Shown: positions 34,062 through 41,717 of the stretch, one piece after another | Layout: each line of letters begins with the position of its first letter | How positions within the stretch are numbered: position 1 is the first letter of the stretch | The notes under the pieces: model-generated | What the model was told of the DNA's origin: nothing | The model's database searches: none | What the model saw: the letters and a program-made list of their open reading frames with translations, nothing else | From: Oscillospiraceae bacterium | GTDB lineage: Bacteria; Bacillota; Clostridia; Oscillospirales; Oscillospiraceae | NCBI GenBank assembly: GCA_020025295.1 | Contig: JAHHSJ010000005.1 | Coordinates: 1 to 64,000 of the forward strand | Reading direction: 5' to 3' | Length of the DNA stretch: 64,000 nucleotides | Program-made: the position numbers and the translations under genes

Positions 34062-36164
34062 TTACAGTTCGTTCTCACTGGGAAGTTCGTGGCTTGGCAG
34101 AGCTGTCATGCTGTGCAGGCTGATGCCCAGCGTGGACAGATTATGCAGCGTTGCCGAGGTGGCAGGCATAAGCACACCGGTAGCACCCAGCAGGATGAGC
34201 ATGCTGTTGAAGCCCAGAATGAACCGATAGTTGGCATGGATGCGCTTCATCAGTTCCGTGGAAATCTGACGCAGACGAACCAGCTCCCAGAGGTTTTCAC
34301 CGGCAATGGTGATGTCCGCAATTTCCTGAGCGATGGCGGCACCGTCGCTGATTGCGATGCCCACATCGGACTCAGACAGGGCGGGGGAGTCGTTGATGCC
34401 GTCGCCCACCATGATGACGGTGTGACCGGCATTGCGGAGAGATGCCACATAGTTGGCCTTGTCCTCCGGCAGCACTTCAGCGTCAAACGCATCCACACCG
34501 ACCTGAGCGGCAATGGCCTCGGCGGTGCGCTGGCTGTCGCCGGTCAGCATGACAGTTTTCTCAATGCCCAGCTTCCGCAGGGTGTGCAGCACAGCGGCAG
34601 CCTCTGCCCGGAGGGGATCCACGATGCAGATGACTGCGGCCAGCTTGCGGTCGATGGCCAGATACAGGTGGGAGTACTCAGCCGGAAGCGCATCGAACTT
34701 GTCCTGTTCGTCCTCAGGAATCACGCACTGCTCGTCCTCAAAGACAAAGTGTGCGCTGCCGATGAGCACCTTCAAATCGCCCACCTTGCTTGCAATGCCG
34801 TGCGCTACGATATACTCCACCTTGGAGTGGTACTCCTCGTGCTTCAGATCCCGCTGCTTGGCTTCCTCCACTACGGCGTTGGCCATGGAGTGGGGGAAGT
34901 GCTCCTCCAGACAGGCGGCCAGCCGCAGCATTTCAGCTTCCTCGTATCCGCAGAAGGGGATCACGGCAGCCACCTTGGGGCAGGCATGCGTCAGGGTGCC
35001 GGTCTTATCAAAGACAATGGTGTCCGCCTTAGCGATGGTTTCCAGGAACTTGCCGCCCTTGACGGTGATGTGCTCCTTACCGGCTTCCCGCATGGCAGAG
35101 AGCACCGCCAGAGGCATCGCCAGTTTCAGCGCACAGGAGAAGTCCACCATCAGCACCGACAGGGCACGGGTGACATTTCGGGTGAGCAGGAAGCTGAGCA
35201 GGCTGCCGGCAAATGTGTAGGGCACCAGCTTGTCCGCCAGATTGGATGCTTTGTTCTCGGAGGCAGACTTCATCTGCTCCGACTGCTCAATCATGGTGAT
35301 GATCTGGTCGTAGCGGCTCTGGCCGGAGGCCTGATTCACGGCAATGACACATTCACCTTCCTCGACGATGGTACCGGCATACACCGGGCTGTCCAGCCGC
35401 TTCTCGATGGGGACAGATTCGCCGGTGAGGGAAGCCTGATTCACCATGGCCTCGCCTTCGATGACTACGCCGTCCACAGGGATGATACCACCCACACGGA
35501 GCACCACCTGATCGCCGGGCTGCACCTGAGAAATGGGCACCAAAGCCTCACCCTCCGGAGTGCGGAGCCAGACCCGGTCCACATTCAGGGACATACACTG
35601 AGCCAAATCCTGAATGGACTTCTTCCGGGTCCACTCCTCCAGCAGCTCGCCCAGCTCCAGCAGGAACATCACCGACCCTGCGGTGGCAAAGTCTCGGCGC
35701 ACGATGGAAATGCCGATAGAGATAGCGTCCAGCAGTTCTACCTTCATCTTGCGTTTTCGCAGACAACGCAGTCCATGGCGCAGGAAGGGAACTGCGTGCC
35801 AAAGTACACGGGCAATGCGCAGGGGAGCGGGGAAGAACAGGGTGCTGGTGGCTTTGAGCGCCACCTTGGCAATCAGCTTTTCCTGAAACTCACGATTGAG
35901 CTTCCGGCTGCTGTGGGTCGGAGGCGTGACCGTTTTTTCAGCCAGCTCCCAAGAGAAGGTGCGCACGGCGTTCAGAATCTGTTCCCGATCGCCCTGATAC
36001 TGCACTACAACGCAGCGGGTGCGCTCATGCACCGTGACCCGAAGCACGCCGGCGGTTTTCTGAAACCAGGTTTCCAGCAGATCCGCCTGCTTCAGGCTCA
36101 TTTGCGCTTGAACAAAGCGAAAGCGGATGCGTCCCCGGCTTTCATGTTCAATGATTGCATTCAT
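34062..36164 (-). CDS. P1B-type heavy-metal ATPase lacking a CPC motif
   Basis: The 700-residue pump has an N-terminal HMA-like domain without the CxxC metal site (residues 1-75), then membrane helices, the actuator TGES (247-250), the phosphorylation motif DKTGT (386-390), a nucleotide domain with HFPHSMANAVV (the HP locus of P1B ATPases) and the hinge MVGDGINDSPAL. The transmembrane metal site normally read as CPCALGLATP is FSCALKLAMP (342-351), so only one Cys of the usual pair remains. Metal and direction are therefore uncertain. GGAGG lies 6 nt before the ATG at 36164. Two small proteins are encoded just upstream in the same operon. Confidence 0.9.
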   Translation of the reverse strand: MNAIIEHESRGRIRFRFVQAQMSLKQADLLETWFQKTAGVLRVTVHERTRCVVVQYQGDREQILNAVRTFSWELAEKTVTPPTHSSRKLNREFQEKLIAKVALKATSTLFFPAPLRIARVLWHAVPFLRHGLRCLRKRKMKVELLDAISIGISIVRRDFATAGSVMFLLELGELLEEWTRKKSIQDLAQCMSLNVDRVWLRTPEGEALVPISQVQPGDQVVLRVGGIIPVDGVVIEGEAMVNQASLTGESVPIEKRLDSPVYAGTIVEEGECVIAVNQASGQSRYDQIITMIEQSEQMKSASENKASNLADKLVPYTFAGSLLSFLLTRNVTRALSVLMVDFSCALKLAMPLAVLSAMREAGKEHITVKGGKFLETIAKADTIVFDKTGTLTHACPKVAAVIPFCGYEEAEMLRLAACLEEHFPHSMANAVVEEAKQRDLKHEEYHSKVEYIVAHGIASKVGDLKVLIGSAHFVFEDEQCVIPEDEQDKFDALPAEYSHLYLAIDRKLAAVICIVDPLRAEAAAVLHTLRKLGIEKTVMLTGDSQRTAEAIAAQVGVDAFDAEVLPEDKANYVASLRNAGHTVIMVGDGINDSPALSESDVGIAISDGAAIAQEIADITIAGENLWELVRLRQISTELMKRIHANYRFILGFNSMLILLGATGVLMPATSATLHNLSTLGISLHSMTALPSHELPSENEL

Positions 36165-36220
36165 ATAGAACCTCCATAGAAAAAGGAGTCGCAAAAGCGA
36201 CTCCTTTTACTGCCAGTTAT

Positions 36221-36502
36221 TTATGCTTCCTCACAGTTGCAGTCGCAAACCTGAGCAGCCTCTTTCTCAGCTGCTTCCTTAGCTGTGCGCTCTTCGTTCA
36301 GGTCCTTTGCAGCAGCGAGGATATCGCCGGCGTTCTCCTGAACGGTGGTCACGGTCTCCATCACAGAATCCTTCATCCGCAGGCCGGCGGCAGTGACATG
36401 GGTGTAAAGCTTCTTGGCATCCTTGCTGGTGAGCAGCTTAATACCGGCAGAACCAAACAAAGTACCGCCCACAAAGCAGGCCAATTTCATGTATTTACTC
36501 AT
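36221..36502 (-). CDS. DUF6110-like small protein upstream of the P-type ATPase
   Basis: A 93-residue protein with an N-terminal hydrophobic segment (KLACFVGGTLFGSAGIKLL), a central TSKDAKKLYTHVTAAGLRMKDSVMETV stretch, a charged helical region and a C-terminal Cys-rich end CDCNCEEA that could bind metal. I recall such proteins next to metal P-type ATPases in Firmicutes under the name DUF6110; no function is known to me. The start at 36502 has AAAGGA 8 nt upstream; the ATG at 36511 is too close to it. Confidence 0.75.
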   Translation of the reverse strand: MSKYMKLACFVGGTLFGSAGIKLLTSKDAKKLYTHVTAAGLRMKDSVMETVTTVQENAGDILAAAKDLNEERTAKEAAEKEAAQVCDCNCEEA

Positions 36503-36541
36503 AACAAACATTCCTTTCTTCAGATGATAGTTTCGATGATG

Positions 36542-36622
36542 TTATTTATGCTTGTATCCAGTGATCATTACCATAATCATACAAATTACGGCGCCCCACG
36601 CCCAAAAACGATGCTGCTTCAT
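36542..36622 (-). CDS. 26-residue single-helix membrane peptide
   Basis: A very short gene that automated callers would miss. The peptide begins MKQHRFWAWG, continues as a hydrophobic helix rich in Met, Val and Ile, and ends GYKHK. AAAGGAGG sits 6 nt before its ATG, an ideal ribosome binding site, and it lies between the promoter at 36672-36701 and the DUF6110-like gene. It is probably the first gene of the metal ATPase operon. The function is unknown; a role as a small membrane partner of the pump is inference. Confidence 0.75.
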   Translation of the reverse strand: MKQHRFWAWGAVICMIMVMITGYKHK

Positions 36623-36671
36623 GGCAATTCCTCCTTTTGGATTCAATCATTCAATCTTTTTCGACTTTTTT

Positions 36672-36701
36672 ATTATAGCACAATGCTTTCCGGTTAGACA
36701 A
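36672..36701 (-). promoter_or_regulatory. Promoter of the metal ATPase operon
   Basis: Minus-strand TTGTCT (36701-36696), 18 bp, TATAAT (36677-36672), about 50 bp before the micropeptide start. Confidence 0.65.
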
Positions 36702-37278
36702 TCATAATAAAGAGTGATTTTCCCAAAATTCACAGAAGATTAAAAATCTTAATCATCAAAGGCCCAATGAGCCACAGCGCTTGTTTCTGCGCCGGAACAG
36801 GGTAGCAGGCTGCACGGAGAAAATGAGAGAGATTTATATAATTAAATGTATCGGAGCAGGCGAAAAATCAAAAAAGATTGGGACAGGGTGAAAAATGTCA
36901 GTATTTTGGACAAAAATGCAGTTTGAGGGCGGAAAAACGGAAATTTGCCCGGGTTGAAGCAGAACCGAGCCGGGGAGAGTGTTTTATCCTTCGAATCCGT
37001 TCTAATTTGCAAAACAAAAAATTTCCAATTTTCTGAGAAAAAATCTAAGAGGAACCTGCAAAAAAGATCAGAATTGAACCTTTTGTATAGAAAATGCACT
37101 TTGAAATCAGAACCGTTTGATGGAGAAAAATCGAAAAAACGGGGCCCAAAAACGGGATGGCCCAAAAGCACGGGTGCCAAAAAAGTCAAGCTTTCAATTG
37201 TAAATTTTTTTAGACGCATACCGTTATATTCATGAAAAATAGAGTTGATTCGCAAATCTTTGTTGAAAATTGACGGTG
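36702..37278. other. AT-rich intergenic region, no gene seen
   Basis: About 575 bp between the metal ATPase promoter and the atp promoter. Open frames exist on both strands (for example 36842-37285 minus) but they are Phe- or Lys-rich, overlap each other and the atp promoter, and lack ribosome binding sites, so I treat them as chance. The plus strand is strongly purine-rich. Confidence 0.5.
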
Positions 37279-37306
37279 TTGACAAAGGGGGCGAAGGGAG
37301 TATAAT
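37279..37306 (+). promoter_or_regulatory. Promoter of the atp operon
   Basis: TTGACA (37279-37284), 16 bp, TATAAT (37301-37306). Both hexamers are perfect consensus. Confidence 0.85.
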
Positions 37307-37339
37307 ATTTTCGTTTTAAATATGTAAGGAGGGTTATAA

Positions 37340-38146
37340 ATGGGGAAACGAAGCCTCAAGATTTTTATCAGTGTCATGTCCATTATCATGGTACTGCTGC
37401 TGATCGGAATCTTTCTGATCGGTGGAAGCCCCGCAGGTGAGTCTGTCAGTGGAGTGATGCGCGACTGCGTGCTTCATGAGCATGACAGGATCAACCTCTT
37501 CGGGGGGATGCAGGTGAATCCGGGTGCGATTTCGGCGTTTACCGTCACCGGAATGGTGCTGATTTTTGCGCTGATCGTACGAATTTTTGTAATTCCCAAA
37601 TTCAAACTTGTACCTGGAAAGTTCCAGATGGTGCTGGAGCAGGCCGTCGGATTCTTTGATAATCTGGCAAAGACCAACAGCCCGGGGAGAAATTCGTTCC
37701 TGGGCGCCTATGTGTTTGCGGCCGGTGTGTACATCTTCCTCAGCACGCTGTTTGAGCTGCTGGGCCTTCAGGCGGTGACTGCACAGGGACATCCCGTCAC
37801 CTTGCCTGCACCGCTTTCGGACATCAACGCCGCAATTGCTATGGGCTGCCTGTCCTATCTGGTGATTCTGTCCGGCGGTATCCTGTCCAACGGCATCAAG
37901 GGTGTGGGAAAGACGCTGAAGGAGTTCTCTCTGCCCATCTCCATGAGCTTCCGTCTGTTCGGCGGTCTGCTGAGCGGCGCTCTGGTGAGTGAGCTGGTCT
38001 ACTACTATGTCCAGCTGAGTTTTGTGCTGCCGGTCCTTGTGGGCGTCATGTTCACGCTGCTGCATGCATTGATTCAGACCTATGTTCTTACCCTGCTGAC
38101 CTCTCTGTTCTACGGAGAAGTGTCGGAAAAGAAAAAGGCAGAGTAA
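37340..38146 (+). CDS. atpB: ATP synthase Fo subunit a
   Basis: The 268-residue membrane protein forms the stator half of the ion channel. After an N-terminal membrane helix and a loop, helices 2-5 follow. The essential Arg is in PISMSFRLFGGLLSGAL, and further conserved residues lie in the last helix pair (MFTLLHALIQTYVLTLLTSLFYG). AAGGAGGG lies 6 nt before the ATG. It is the first gene of a seven-gene operon: a, c, b, alpha, gamma, beta, epsilon. The usual separate delta gene is missing from the expected place between b and alpha. Confidence 0.94.
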   Translation: MGKRSLKIFISVMSIIMVLLLIGIFLIGGSPAGESVSGVMRDCVLHEHDRINLFGGMQVNPGAISAFTVTGMVLIFALIVRIFVIPKFKLVPGKFQMVLEQAVGFFDNLAKTNSPGRNSFLGAYVFAAGVYIFLSTLFELLGLQAVTAQGHPVTLPAPLSDINAAIAMGCLSYLVILSGGILSNGIKGVGKTLKEFSLPISMSFRLFGGLLSGALVSELVYYYVQLSFVLPVLVGVMFTLLHALIQTYVLTLLTSLFYGEVSEKKKAE

Positions 38147-38178
38147 GAATACACTAAAATAATAAGGAGAAATTTGCT

Positions 38179-38568
38179 ATGAATAAGATGCTGAAAAGAA
38201 TTATGGTTAGCCTTTTGGTTGTAATTTTGGTTTGTGCAACTGCAATCCCCGTGTTCGCAGTGGGCGGCGCTGATGATGCCAAGAAGGATCAGGCTGTCAC
38301 CACCGCAGCGGAGACCGAGACGGAAGAGACTGCTGAGGACAACAGCATTGGCGCCAAGGCCATCGGTGCCGCTATTGCTGTGGGTCTGGCCGCTGCTGCC
38401 GGTGCAATCGGCATGGGCATGGCAGTCGGTAAGGCTACGGAAGGTATTTCCCGTCAGCCTGAGGCAGAAGGCAAGATCAGAACCACCCTTATGCTGGGTC
38501 TGGTGTTTATCGAAACGGCAATCATCTATGCCCTGATCATTGCTATCCTGGTCATCTTTGTGTTGTAA
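38179..38568 (+). CDS. atpE: ATP synthase Fo subunit c with N-terminal extension
   Basis: Residues about 55-129 are a normal hairpin subunit c: a Gly/Ala-rich first helix (AIAVGLAAAAGAIGMGMAVG), the polar loop SRQPEAEGKIR and a second helix with ion-binding Glu112 in IETAIIYAL. The Glu-Thr and Tyr spacing partly matches Na+-binding rings, but the first-helix Gln of such rings is Met here, so ion specificity is unclear. Residues 1-54 are an extra part: a signal-peptide-like segment (basic start, hydrophobic core, VFA cleavage-like site at 25-27) and an acidic, Thr-rich linker. Usual length is 70-90 residues. Confidence 0.93.
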   Translation: MNKMLKRIMVSLLVVILVCATAIPVFAVGGADDAKKDQAVTTAAETETEETAEDNSIGAKAIGAAIAVGLAAAAGAIGMGMAVGKATEGISRQPEAEGKIRTTLMLGLVFIETAIIYALIIAILVIFVL

Positions 38569-38585
38569 GACGGAGTGAATGAGTT

Positions 38586-39074
38586 ATGCCATTAAATATT
38601 GATTGGCAGCAGATTTTGCTGCATTTGTTTAACTTTGCTCTTCTGTTTACCATCCTGTATGTGCTGCTCTATAAGCCGGTGAAGAAGTTCATGGACCAGA
38701 GAAGCAATTACTATAAGGAACTGGACGAGAAGGCGAAGAAGAGCGTGGAAGACGGCGCTGCCGCTCAGGCACAGTATCAGCAGCAGCTGGATACGGCCAA
38801 GGATGAGATCGACGCCATGCGTGCCAAGGCCAGCAAGGAAGCCAGCCAGCTGAGCGAGACCATCATTGCTGAGGCAAAGGAAGAGGCCTCTCATATCATC
38901 GCAGACGCAAAGACCGAGGCCAACCGTGAGCGTAAGCGCATTTTGGCCGGTGCCGGGGAAGAGATTTCTCAGATCGTGACCGACGCCGCTGCAAAGCTGG
39001 TGTTCCCGGATGCGGACAGCGCCTATGAGGACTTCTTGACCGCAGTTGAAGGAAGTGAGCAGGATGAGCGATAA
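38586..39074 (+). CDS. atpF: ATP synthase Fo subunit b
   Basis: A 162-residue protein with one N-terminal membrane helix (LLHLFNFALLFTILYVLLYKP, about residues 11-31) and a long charged coiled coil (about 40-150), the peripheral stalk dimer. Length is normal, so no delta domain is fused to b, unlike the mycobacterial b-delta protein. Its last 11 bases overlap the start of the alpha gene. Confidence 0.93.
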   Translation: MPLNIDWQQILLHLFNFALLFTILYVLLYKPVKKFMDQRSNYYKELDEKAKKSVEDGAAAQAQYQQQLDTAKDEIDAMRAKASKEASQLSETIIAEAKEEASHIIADAKTEANRERKRILAGAGEEISQIVTDAAAKLVFPDADSAYEDFLTAVEGSEQDER

Positions 39075-40800
39075 AAGACCGATGCAGGCCTTTCTGGTTT
39101 CGGCTAAGGCTCCTTCTGCCGAGCATGAAGCTCGGTTCCTGACCTTCCTGACTAAGAAGTACGGAGAGGGCATTGAGCTGGTCTGGAAGAAGGACGAAAC
39201 CGTGAAGAACGGCTTCCGTCTGGAAGTCGGAAGCGAGATTTACGACTGGAGTGCTCAGGGCCGCTTTGCTCAGTTCAAGAATGCACTGGGCAGCATCAAG
39301 GCCGAGAACGATGTGATTCCCCTGCTGAAGGAGAAGGTCGGCAATTGGGTGCCGGAGGCATACGCCGAAGAGCGAGGCATCGTGCAGTCCGTCGGTGACG
39401 GTATTGCCACGGTGTCCGGTCTGGAGCACGCCACCTACGGCGAAGTGCTGCTGTTTTCCGGCGGAATTCGCGGCATGGTGCAGGAACTGGACGAGAACGG
39501 CGTGGGCTGCATCCTGTTCGGTGATGACGAGCAGATCAGCGCCGGCAGCATTGTCTGCAGAAGCGGAAAGCCGGCCGGTATTCCGGTGGGCCATGGTATG
39601 CTGGGCCGTATTGTCAACGCACTGGGCGCACCTATTGACGGCAAGGGTGACATCGAGGAAGAGGCCTTCTACCCGGTGGAAAAGCCCGCTCCGGGCATCA
39701 TTGACCGCCAGCCGGTCAATGCTCCTCTGGAGACCGGCATTCTGGCCATTGACTCCATGTTCCCGATTGGCCGGGGCCAGCGTGAGCTGATTATCGGCGA
39801 CCGCCAGACCGGCAAGACCGCCATTGCCATTGATACCATCATCAACCAGAAGGGCAAGGATGTCATCTGCATCTATGTGGCCATCGGCCAGAAGGCCAGC
39901 AGCATTGCCCAGCTGGCGCAGAACCTGAAAAAGCACGGCGCTATGGATTACACCATCATCGTGAATGCCAGCGCCAGTGAGCCGGCCCCCTATTTGTATG
40001 TGGCGCCTTACGCCGGCTGTGCCATCGGTGAGTACTTCATGGAGCAGGGCAAGGATGTGCTGATCGTCTACGACGACCTTTCCAAGCACGCCGTGGCCTA
40101 TCGTACCCTGAGCCTGCTGCTGGAGCGTTCTCCCGGTCGTGAAGCCTATCCCGGCGATGTGTTCTATCTGCATTCCCGTCTGCTGGAGCGTTCTGCTCAC
40201 CTGAGCGACGCCAAGGGCGGCGGCAGCATGACCGCTCTGCCGATTGCAGAGACCCAGTCCGGCGATGTGTCCGCTTATATTCCCACCAATATCATCTCCA
40301 TTACCGACGGCCAGATTTTCCTGGAAAGCGACCTGTTCTATTCCGGTCAGCGTCCCGCCGTGAATGTGGGCCTGTCCGTGTCCCGTGTGGGCTCTGCGGC
40401 ACAGTACCCGGCCGTGAAGAAGGCCTCCGGCGCACTCCGTCTGAGTCTGGCCCAGTACCGTGAGATGGAAGTCTTTACCCAGTTTGCCAGCGATCTGGAC
40501 GCCGCTACCAAGCGGCAGCTGAAGTTCGGCACCGAGCTGATGACCATTCTGCGTCAGAAGCAGTTCAGCCCCTTCAAGATGCACGAGCAGGTGATTTTGC
40601 TGGTGGCTGCGCTGAACAATGCATTCCAGAATGTGGAGCTGGACTCCGTCCTGTCCACATCCAAGGATATGCTGGCGTATTTCAATACCAACTACGCTTC
40701 TCTTTGCAAGGATCTGGAAACCAGTGGTGACCTGACCGACGAGAACAAAGAGAAGATCATTGAAATTGCACGGGAATTCACGCAAAAAGCCGGGTGGTGA
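39064..40800 (+). CDS. atpA: ATP synthase F1 alpha subunit with fused delta C-terminal-like domain
   Basis: The 578-residue protein is about 75 residues longer than normal alpha. From residue about 80 it is a standard alpha: GIVQSVGDGIATVSGLE, Walker A GDRQTGKT (245-252), VYDDLSKHAVAYR and the VSRVGSAAQ region with the arginine finger. Residues about 12-78 instead resemble the C-terminal domain of delta/OSCP: a helix (EARFLTFLTKKYG), a strand pair (IELVWKKDETVKNGFRLEVG), then EIYDWSAQGRFAQFKNAL, which aligns with the [20 protein letters not shown] end of E. coli delta. No separate delta gene exists in the operon. GAAGGAAG lies 7 nt before the ATG. Walker motifs indicate non-catalytic nucleotide sites as usual. 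Confidence 0.93.
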   Translation: MSDKRPMQAFLVSAKAPSAEHEARFLTFLTKKYGEGIELVWKKDETVKNGFRLEVGSEIYDWSAQGRFAQFKNALGSIKAENDVIPLLKEKVGNWVPEAYAEERGIVQSVGDGIATVSGLEHATYGEVLLFSGGIRGMVQELDENGVGCILFGDDEQISAGSIVCRSGKPAGIPVGHGMLGRIVNALGAPIDGKGDIEEEAFYPVEKPAPGIIDRQPVNAPLETGILAIDSMFPIGRGQRELIIGDRQTGKTAIAIDTIINQKGKDVICIYVAIGQKASSIAQLAQNLKKHGAMDYTIIVNASASEPAPYLYVAPYAGCAIGEYFMEQGKDVLIVYDDLSKHAVAYRTLSLLLERSPGREAYPGDVFYLHSRLLERSAHLSDAKGGGSMTALPIAETQSGDVSAYIPTNIISITDGQIFLESDLFYSGQRPAVNVGLSVSRVGSAAQYPAVKKASGALRLSLAQYREMEVFTQFASDLDAATKRQLKFGTELMTILRQKQFSPFKMHEQVILLVAALNNAFQNVELDSVLSTSKDMLAYFNTNYASLCKDLETSGDLTDENKEKIIEIAREFTQKAGW

Positions 40801-40805
40801 TTTGT

Positions 40806-41711
40806 ATGCCCAGTACAAAAGAAATCAAAAACCGTATCAAAAGCGTTCAGGATACCCAGAAGATCACCGGCGCCATGCACCTGATTGCAGCCACCAAGCT
40901 GCAGCGAGCCAAGGCGGAGTTTGATAAGACCAGACCGTATTTTGATGCGGTCAAGGGTGAGATCAAGCGTATTTTCCGTACGGATGAGGACATTGACAGC
41001 CGTTACTTCTATCCTGTGACCGGCGAGCATGACTTTGAAGGCGCATACGGCTATCTGGTCATTACCGCAGATAAGGGACTTGCCGGCGCTTATAACTTGA
41101 ATGTGATTAAGCAGGCTCTTGCCATGATGAGCGCCCACGACAATAATAAGCTTTATGTGGTGGGAGAGTATGGCAGACAGTATTTCGCCACCCATAAAAT
41201 TCCCATCGAGAAGAGCTTTCTCTATACGGCACAGAATCCGACGATGCACCGTGCCAGAGAGATGAGCTCCATTCTGGTGGACGCATTCAATAAGGGCGAG
41301 CTGAAAAAAATCTTTGTCATTTATACCGATTTCCATTCCGGACTGAATGACGAAGCCTGTACTACCCGACTGCTGCCCTTTCACCGGGCCAACTTTACCA
41401 CTCCGGCGCAGGAAAAAAGCATTGATGTTCCCTTTGAGTTTGAGCCGTCCATGGAGCAGGTGCTGGACAATATTATTCCCAGCTACATCACCGGCTTCAT
41501 TTACAGCGCCCTTGTGTCCGGCTTCTGCAGCGAGCAGAGTGCCCGCATGACGGCCATGGACAGCGCAAATACCAATGCGGAAAAGCTGCTGGACGGTCTG
41601 GGAAGACAGTACAATCACATCCGACAGAGTGATATTACCCGTGAGATTACGGAAATCGCGTCCGGCTCACGGAGCCTGAAACGAAACGCGGAAAAACATA
41701 GGAAGGAGTAA
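40806..41711 (+). CDS. atpG: ATP synthase F1 gamma subunit
   Basis: A 301-residue central-stalk protein. The N-terminal coiled-coil helix begins MPSTKEIKNRIKSVQDTQKI with TGAMHLIAATKLQRA, and the C-terminal helix holds the signature ARMTAMDSANTNAEKLLDGL, matching the usual M-x-x-A-x-x-N-A pattern. The middle Rossmann-like part (YLVITADKGLAGAYN) is conserved. It starts 5 bp after the alpha stop codon. Confidence 0.94.
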   Translation: MPSTKEIKNRIKSVQDTQKITGAMHLIAATKLQRAKAEFDKTRPYFDAVKGEIKRIFRTDEDIDSRYFYPVTGEHDFEGAYGYLVITADKGLAGAYNLNVIKQALAMMSAHDNNKLYVVGEYGRQYFATHKIPIEKSFLYTAQNPTMHRAREMSSILVDAFNKGELKKIFVIYTDFHSGLNDEACTTRLLPFHRANFTTPAQEKSIDVPFEFEPSMEQVLDNIIPSYITGFIYSALVSGFCSEQSARMTAMDSANTNAEKLLDGLGRQYNHIRQSDITREITEIASGSRSLKRNAEKHRKE

Positions 41712-41717
41712 TGCGAT

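Noticed and set aside
36842..37285. 147-codon minus-strand ORF before the atp operon
   Set aside because: Phe-rich low-complexity product, overlaps the atp promoter, no ribosome binding site, and opposed by another open frame on the plus strand.
38896..40818. 640-codon open frame on the minus strand
   Set aside because: Antisense shadow of the atpA gene.
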